This document shows, in pieces, positions 14,296 through 17,130 of a stretch of 17,130 bases of DNA. The notes under the pieces are model-generated. The model ran no database searches, was not told where the DNA came from, and worked only from the letters and a program-made list of their open reading frames with translations. The stretch's first letter is position 1, and each line of letters begins with the position of its first letter. Origin of the DNA: Actinophytocola sp036402745 (lineage in GTDB: Bacteria; Actinomycetota; Actinomycetes; Mycobacteriales; Pseudonocardiaceae); assembly GCF_036402745.1 (NCBI RefSeq), contig NZ_DASWSJ010000050.1, positions 1-17,130 on the forward strand, given 5' to 3'. A program made the position numbers and the translations under genes.

Positions 14296-15051
14296 TCAGT
14301 CCTGTGGCCCGCCGGCCACGTAGATCACCTGGCCGGACACGAACCCCGACTCCTCGCTGACGAGGAACGAGGCCACCGCGGCGATGTCCTCGGGCTGGCC
14401 GACCCGCTGCACCGGGATGCCGGCGGCGGCGCCCTTCTTGAAGTCCTCGAAGTCGATGTCGAGCCGGGCCGCGGTGGCCGCGGTCATGTCGGTCTCGATG
14501 AAACCGGGGGCGATCGCGTTGACCGTGACGCCGAACTTGCCGAGCTCGATGGCGAGGGTCTTGGTGAAGCCCTGCATGCCGGCCTTGGCGGCGGAGTAGT
14601 TGGCCTGGCCGCGGTTGCCGAGGGCGGAGGTGCTCGACAGGTTGACGATGCGGCCCCAGCCCTGCTCGGTCTGGTGCTTCTGGACCTCGCGGCTCATGAG
14701 GAAGGCGCCGCGCAGGTGCACGCCGAGGACCGCGTCCCAGTCCTGCACGGACATCTTGAACAGGAGGTTGTCCCTGGTGATGCCGGCGTTGTTGACGAGG
14801 ACGGTGGGCGCGCCGAGCTCGCCGGCGACCCGCTCGACGGCGGCCCGCACGGCGTCGGCGTCGGTGACGTCCGCGCCGACCGGGATGGCCTTGCCGCCGG
14901 CGTTGGTGATCGCCTCGACGGTGCGGGCGCAGTCCTTCTCGGCGAGGTCGAGGACGCCGACCGAGAATCCGTCCTGCGCGAGTCGCTGGGCGACCGCCGC
15001 CCCGATGCCCCGAGCGGCACCGGTGACGATCGCGACACGGGAGTGGGCCAC
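14296..15051 (-). CDS. SDR-family 3-hydroxyacyl dehydrogenase / 3-oxoacyl reductase (FabG-like)
   Basis: This 251-aa classical short-chain dehydrogenase has the cofactor loop TGAARGIG at residues 10-17, NNAG at 87-90, and the triad Ser140, Tyr152 and Lys156 (NYSAAKAGM). The C-terminus ends SGQVIYVAGG. Asp35 (VGVLDLAE) after the second strand favours NAD(H) over NADP(H). This suits an oxidative role: making a 3-oxoacyl-CoA from the MaoC product. GTG 15049-15051 is preceded by GGAGGA with a spacing of 9. It is the first gene of the SDR-MaoC-dehydrogenase-dehydrogenase-TetR operon. FabG-type biosynthetic reduction is the alternative reading. Which acyl chain is processed cannot be told. Confidence 0.88.
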   Translation of the reverse strand: MAHSRVAIVTGAARGIGAAVAQRLAQDGFSVGVLDLAEKDCARTVEAITNAGGKAIPVGADVTDADAVRAAVERVAGELGAPTVLVNNAGITRDNLLFKMSVQDWDAVLGVHLRGAFLMSREVQKHQTEQGWGRIVNLSSTSALGNRGQANYSAAKAGMQGFTKTLAIELGKFGVTVNAIAPGFIETDMTAATAARLDIDFEDFKKGAAAGIPVQRVGQPEDIAAVASFLVSEESGFVSGQVIYVAGGPQD

Positions 15052-15084
15052 TGTGCTGTTCCTCCACGCTGAGTCAGGTTCGAA

Positions 15085-15105
15085 CTAAGCAAGCGCTTAG
15101 CAAGC
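15085..15105. promoter_or_regulatory. TetR-type operator ahead of the acyl-CoA operon
   Basis: CTAAGC-aagc-GCTTAG (15085-15100) is a perfect 6-bp inverted repeat. AGCAAGC also recurs directly at 15088-15094 and 15099-15105. The site resembles the remembered KstR2 motif AnCAAGnnCTTGnT with two mismatches. It lies 34 bp ahead of the SDR GTG, where promoter overlap is expected. Binding by the operon's own TetR is inference. Confidence 0.55.
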
Positions 15106-15144
15106 TACCTCGCGAGGGCGGTCAGCGGCAACACACGCGGGACA

Positions 15145-15660
15145 CTAGAACTCGAAGCCGCCGGGCTTGGCGTTGCGGTCGGCGATCAGGCCGGCCAGCG
15201 TGGCGATGGCGATCTCCGGTGGCGTGCGCGACCCGATGTTGAGGCCGATCGGCCGGTGGACGCGGGCGATGTCGTCGTCCGGGACGCCGAGGTCCCTGAG
15301 CGCGGCGACGTGCGGTCCGGCGTGGCGCGGGTTGCCCATGATGCCGACCCAGCGGACGTCGAGTGCCAGCGCGTCCCGCAGGAACACGCCCAGCTCGGGC
15401 CGGTGGTGGTCGGTGACGATGACGTCGGTGTCCCCGTCGAGGTGAGCCGGCAGGTGGGGCAGCACGGTGGTCGAGGCGTCCTCGTCGTTGCTCACCCGGC
15501 CGCGCTCGGGTTCGACCAGCGTGGTGCGGTAGCCGAGGTCGCGGCCGTAGCGGAGGAGGTAGTCCGCGACCGGCGAGGCGAACACCGCGACCAGGGTGCG
15601 CGTCTCGGGCGGGGCGGGCGCGTCGCCGTGGGCGACGGCGCAGGTCGGGTCGGTCTCCAT
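15145..15660 (-). CDS. XdhC/CoxI Rossmann-domain protein, C-terminal domain only
   Basis: This 171-aa protein matches the XdhC_C Rossmann domain. The first strand is TLVAVFASPVADYLLRYG, then DVIVTDHHRPELGVFLRDAL, then RWVGIMGNPRH. The hallmark IARVHRPIGLNIGSRTPPEIAIATLAGLI follows. Full XdhC proteins add an N-terminal domain with a molybdenum-cofactor-linked Cys and act in maturation of xanthine or CO dehydrogenase. That domain is absent here. No molybdenum hydroxylase gene is in the window. ATG 15658-15660 was chosen; an in-frame TTG 48 bp upstream would add 16 residues that do not look family-like. A perfect 14-bp palindrome lies 11 bp ahead of the start. Domain is sure; role without its usual partners is open. 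Confidence 0.82.
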   Translation of the reverse strand: METDPTCAVAHGDAPAPPETRTLVAVFASPVADYLLRYGRDLGYRTTLVEPERGRVSNDEDASTTVLPHLPAHLDGDTDVIVTDHHRPELGVFLRDALALDVRWVGIMGNPRHAGPHVAALRDLGVPDDDIARVHRPIGLNIGSRTPPEIAIATLAGLIADRNAKPGGFEF

Positions 15661-15671
15661 GAGCCCTAGGG

Positions 15672-15685
15672 TGGCACGCGTGCCA
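15672..15685. promoter_or_regulatory. Perfect 14-bp palindrome ahead of the XdhC gene
   Basis: TGGCACGCGTGCCA is its own reverse complement. It lies 11 bp ahead of the XdhC ATG, next to the smaller palindrome CCCTAGGG (15664-15671). A repressor site is plausible. A CACCCT -10-like hexamer, weak, ends seven bases before the ATG. Confidence 0.4.
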
Positions 15686-15731
15686 GCGAACGTCACCTTG
15701 CCGTACAACGGGTTGCAGCTCGACCGCCCGG

Positions 15732-15857
15732 CTGGAGGCGCGCTGGTTCACGCCCGACGAGGTGGTGGCGTTGCTGGCCGAGCACCGGGCGTCCGGGCGG
15801 GACCGGCCGGACTCGATCGAGGCGTTCCTGATCGAGACCTGGCTCGGCGAGGGCTGA
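15732..15857 (+). pseudogene. C-terminal remnant resembling a NUDIX hydrolase
   Basis: The frame ending at TGA 15855-15857 reads LEARWFTPDEVVALL, then RPDSIEAFLIETWLGEG. This resembles the last 40 residues of NUDIX hydrolases of the NADH pyrophosphatase type: E-A-R-W-F-T/S-x-D/E-E, then S-I-A-x-x-L-I-x-x-W-L. The frame stays open upstream for some bases but offers no ATG or GTG start, and no NUDIX box (GX5EX7REUXEEXGU) is present. The body of the gene seems lost, with the XdhC gene's control region now in its place. A short real gene using CTG 15732 is possible but less likely. Confidence 0.4.
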
Positions 15858-15863
15858 GCTCGC

Positions 15864-16040
15864 TCACACCACCCGCTTCCTGATCGGCGCGGGTAAGCCC
15901 GCCGTGGCCGGCCGGCGGCGGGTCACGGGCGTGAGGTTGGCCTCGCGTGAGTAGGGGTGGTCGGGTGGGGCCTCGGTGTGGTCGATGTCGTCTCCGGTGA
16001 TGGGTCGGTCGCAGCGGGGGCACGAGCAAGTATCGCTCAT
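15864..16040 (-). CDS. Small Cys-rich hypothetical protein (58 aa)
   Basis: ATG 16038-16040 opens MSDTCSCPRCDRPITGDDID, followed by HTEAPPDHPYSREANL and a basic tail ending PIRKRVV. Cys5, Cys7 and Cys10 (CSCPRC) look like half of a zinc-ribbon knuckle. A second Cys pair is missing, so any metal site would need His residues or a dimer. I do not recognise the family. The case for a real gene is the promoter: TTGCCG, a 17-bp spacer and TAGAAT, ending seven bases before the ATG. It is divergent from the phosphoribosyltransferase and convergent with the NUDIX-like remnant, whose stop is 6 bp away. Confidence 0.65.
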   Translation of the reverse strand: MSDTCSCPRCDRPITGDDIDHTEAPPDHPYSREANLTPVTRRRPATAGLPAPIRKRVV

Positions 16041-16047
16041 GCGTTCG

Positions 16048-16076
16048 ATTCTACGCCTGGACTCGTTGGGCGGCAA
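16048..16076 (-). promoter_or_regulatory. Sigma70-type leaderless promoter of the 58-aa protein gene
   Basis: On the minus strand, TTGCCG (16071-16076) is followed by a 17-bp spacer and TAGAAT (16048-16053), a 5-of-6 match to TATAAT. The -10 ends seven bases before the ATG, so transcription should start at or next to it. This is the best promoter match seen in the window. Confidence 0.65.
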
Positions 16077-16140
16077 GGAATCCCCGCGGGGGTTTAGACC
16101 TGGGGCGATGCGGGGGACACTGGGGGCTGGAGGTGACGCG

Positions 16141-16800
16141 ATGCGCTTCCGGGACCGGGTCGATGCGGGCCGCCGGCTGGCCGGGCGGCTGGGCCACCTG
16201 CGGGCCGAGAACCCGATCGTGGTCGGGCTGCCGCGGGGCGGTGTCCCGGTGGCGGCCGAGATCGCGGCGGTGCTGGACGCGCCGCTGGACATCGTGCTGG
16301 TGCGCAAGATCGGTGCGCCGCAGCGGATGGAGCTCGCCGTCGGTGCCATCGGCGAGGACGGCGTGACCGTGCGGAACGACGCGGTGCTGGCCGAGCTCGG
16401 TCTCACGTGGGCCGGGCTCGGGAGGCAGATCTCCCACGAGCGTGCGGAGATCACGCGCCGGGCCGTGTCGCTGCGGCCGGGGCCGCGGCCGAGTCTCGAG
16501 GATCGGACGGTGATCCTGGTGGACGACGGGATCGCGACCGGCGCCACGGTGGTCGCGGCGATCCGGGTGGTGCGCCGGCTGGGGGCGGGCCGGATCGTGC
16601 TGGCGGTGCCGGTCGCGCCGGCCGACACGGTGTCGCGGCTGGGCGAGATCGCCGACGAGGTGGTGTGCGGCCTGCTGCCGGACCGGTTCCTGGCGGTGGG
16701 CCAGTGGTACGACGACTTCGAGCAGGTGCCGGACCGGCGGGTGCGGGAGCTGCTCGCGGAGTCCACAGTGGACCCGCAGGCGAGACGGTTGAGGGGTTGA
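16141..16800 (+). CDS. Phosphoribosyltransferase-domain protein
   Basis: This 219-aa type I phosphoribosyltransferase-fold protein has the PRPP-binding motif VILVDDGIATGAT at residues 124-136. The N-terminal strand reads IVVGLPRGGVPVAAEIA (26-42), followed by DIVLVRKIGAPQRMELAVGAI. The last part holds LPDRFLAVGQWYDDFEQV, usual in this actinobacterial subgroup. Members occur alone or fused to an alpha/beta hydrolase; here it stands alone. The physiological substrate of the subgroup is not established. ATG 16141 has GGAGGTG 6 bp upstream. It is divergent from the small Cys-rich gene. Repeat copy C begins 9 bp beyond its stop. An exact GTCCACAGTGGAC lies near its 3' end. Confidence 0.87.
   Translation: MRFRDRVDAGRRLAGRLGHLRAENPIVVGLPRGGVPVAAEIAAVLDAPLDIVLVRKIGAPQRMELAVGAIGEDGVTVRNDAVLAELGLTWAGLGRQISHERAEITRRAVSLRPGPRPSLEDRTVILVDDGIATGATVVAAIRVVRRLGAGRIVLAVPVAPADTVSRLGEIADEVVCGLLPDRFLAVGQWYDDFEQVPDRRVRELLAESTVDPQARRLRG
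16761..16773. repeat. GTCCACAGTGGAC motif, exact copy 3
   Basis: This exact 13-bp copy lies in the last codons of the phosphoribosyltransferase gene (encoding STVD). The central A is on the plus strand as in the other copies. Confidence 0.6.
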
Positions 16801-16809
16801 GGGACGCCT

Positions 16810-16885
16810 GGCCGCCGGCCCCCGGTATCCATTCTACGGACGGGCACCGACGGTTTTGGTTGGTGCGGAGAGCGCTTGTGGACAA
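16810..16885 (+). repeat. Interspersed repeat copy C with DnaA-box tail
   Basis: The 50-bp core is 16810-16859. It starts GGCCGCCGGCCCCCGGTATC and ends GGCACCGACGGTTTTGG. After 17 nt comes TGTGGACAA (16877-16885), the exact complement of TTGTCCACA, the preferred Streptomyces DnaA box. It starts 9 bp past the phosphoribosyltransferase stop and is in tandem with copy D at a 99-bp period. Confidence 0.78.
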
Positions 16886-16908
16886 CTGGGCTGGCGGTGC
16901 GGAGCGCT

Positions 16909-16985
16909 GGCCTCCGGCCCCCCGGAATCCACTCTAACCGTGGGCACCGACGGTTTTGGCTGGCGCGGCGTGAGGCTGTGGACAA
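16909..16985 (+). repeat. Interspersed repeat copy D with DnaA-box tail
   Basis: The core is 16909-16959, one base longer than the others because of an extra C in the C-run. It ends GGCACCGACGGTTTTGG, like copy C. After 17 nt comes TGTGGACAA (16977-16985), again the exact complement of TTGTCCACA. It ends 9 bp before the stop of the converging helicase gene. Confidence 0.78.
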
Positions 16986-16994
16986 CCCACCGGG

Positions 16995-17130
16995 TCAGAG
17001 TTGGCCGGCCGCTGTGATCACCACTGCCGCGGCGCCCAGCTCGTCCGACGCCGTCAGGTCTATGTCCGCGGTGAAGCCCCAGTCACCGTCCCCGGCCGGG
17101 TCGGCGAAGATTTGGCGCACCTGCCAGTGG
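16995..17130 (-). CDS. DEAD/DEAH-box helicase with DUF3516, C-terminal end
   Basis: Only the last 44 codons are inside the window; the gene enters from the right edge. The translation begins HWQVRQIFADPAGDGDWGFT, continues ADIDLTASDELG and ends VVITAAGQL. I recognise this as the conserved end of DUF3516, which follows the helicase core in a family of large actinobacterial DEAD/DEAH-box proteins: WQVRQxFxDPAGDxDW, then VDLAASDE. The helicase motifs themselves are outside the window. The stop is TGA at 16995-16997. It converges on the phosphoribosyltransferase gene, with repeats C and D between them. Confidence 0.7.
   Translation of the reverse strand, partial: HWQVRQIFADPAGDGDWGFTADIDLTASDELGAAAVVITAAGQL

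Noticed and set aside
15661..15708. TTG start for XdhC at 15708
   Set aside because: It would place the 14-bp palindrome inside coding sequence and add 16 non-conserved residues; ATG 15660 was preferred, with moderate certainty.
3379..16985. A conserved peptide (WIPGAGG-like) read from the repeats on the opposite strand
   Set aside because: The repeats share this peptide only because the DNA core is repeated. One copy has a one-base insertion and the frames run into unrelated sequence, so no protein is implied.
3446..16985. A local replication origin at the DnaA-box-like sites
   Set aside because: Only three good boxes in 13.5 kb, with no dnaA/dnaN genes and no AT-rich unwinding region. A dispersed repeat is a better description.
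1..17130. CRISPR array, tRNA, rRNA, insertion sequence or prophage genes
   Set aside because: No regular spaced repeats, cloverleaf candidates, transposase or integrase motifs were seen. The four repeat copies are too few and too irregularly spaced for CRISPR.

Overview
The window is high-GC actinobacterial DNA, most likely from the Pseudonocardiales (Amycolatopsis, Lentzea or Saccharothrix type). The signs are 70-77% GC in most genes, many GTG starts, GTGA/ATGA gene overlaps, a mycothiol-dependent formaldehyde pathway, and a recurrent GTCCACAGTGGAC motif that I remember as common in that order. The order-level call is inference.

Left part (1-5205). The start of a VOC/glyoxalase-fold gene runs off the left edge. 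Next comes an S-(hydroxymethyl)mycothiol dehydrogenase carrying an in-frame TAG and a one-base deletion, so it reads as a pseudogene. Its usual partner, an intact MBL-fold hydrolase, overlaps its end. A class III aminotransferase follows, behind a perfect 14-bp palindrome. A Baeyer-Villiger-type flavin monooxygenase of lower GC lies between two inverted copies of a 50-bp repeat.

Middle (5205-10857). On the minus strand, ROK sugar kinase, PfkB kinase and class II aldolase form a tightly coupled sugar operon, with a DeoR-family regulator divergent from it. Downstream of the operon are an ArsR regulator and a double SRPBCC protein. On the plus strand, a secreted ricin-type lectin of low GC follows a hairpin-rich 291-bp leader. 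A 13-bp-stem terminator closes it and probably also serves the converging operon.

Right part (10955-15144). A minus-strand operon of SDR, MaoC hydratase, two acyl-CoA dehydrogenase subunits and a TetR regulator has most of its genes fused by 4-base stop/start overlaps. It looks like a CoA-thioester degradation module with its own repressor. A palindromic operator lies ahead of the first gene.

Right end (15145-17130). This holds an orphan XdhC Rossmann-domain protein, a C-terminal remnant that looks like a NUDIX hydrolase, a 58-aa Cys-rich protein with a strong leaderless-type promoter, a phosphoribosyltransferase, two tandem copies of the same repeat, and the last 44 codons of a DUF3516-type helicase.

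The most unusual structure is the repeat family. Four copies lie just beyond gene stops, and three carry a DnaA-box-like 9-mer exactly 17 nt after the 50-bp core. No tRNA, rRNA, CRISPR array, transposase or integrase was seen. No gene-free stretch exceeds 300 bases; the longest is 9957-10247.
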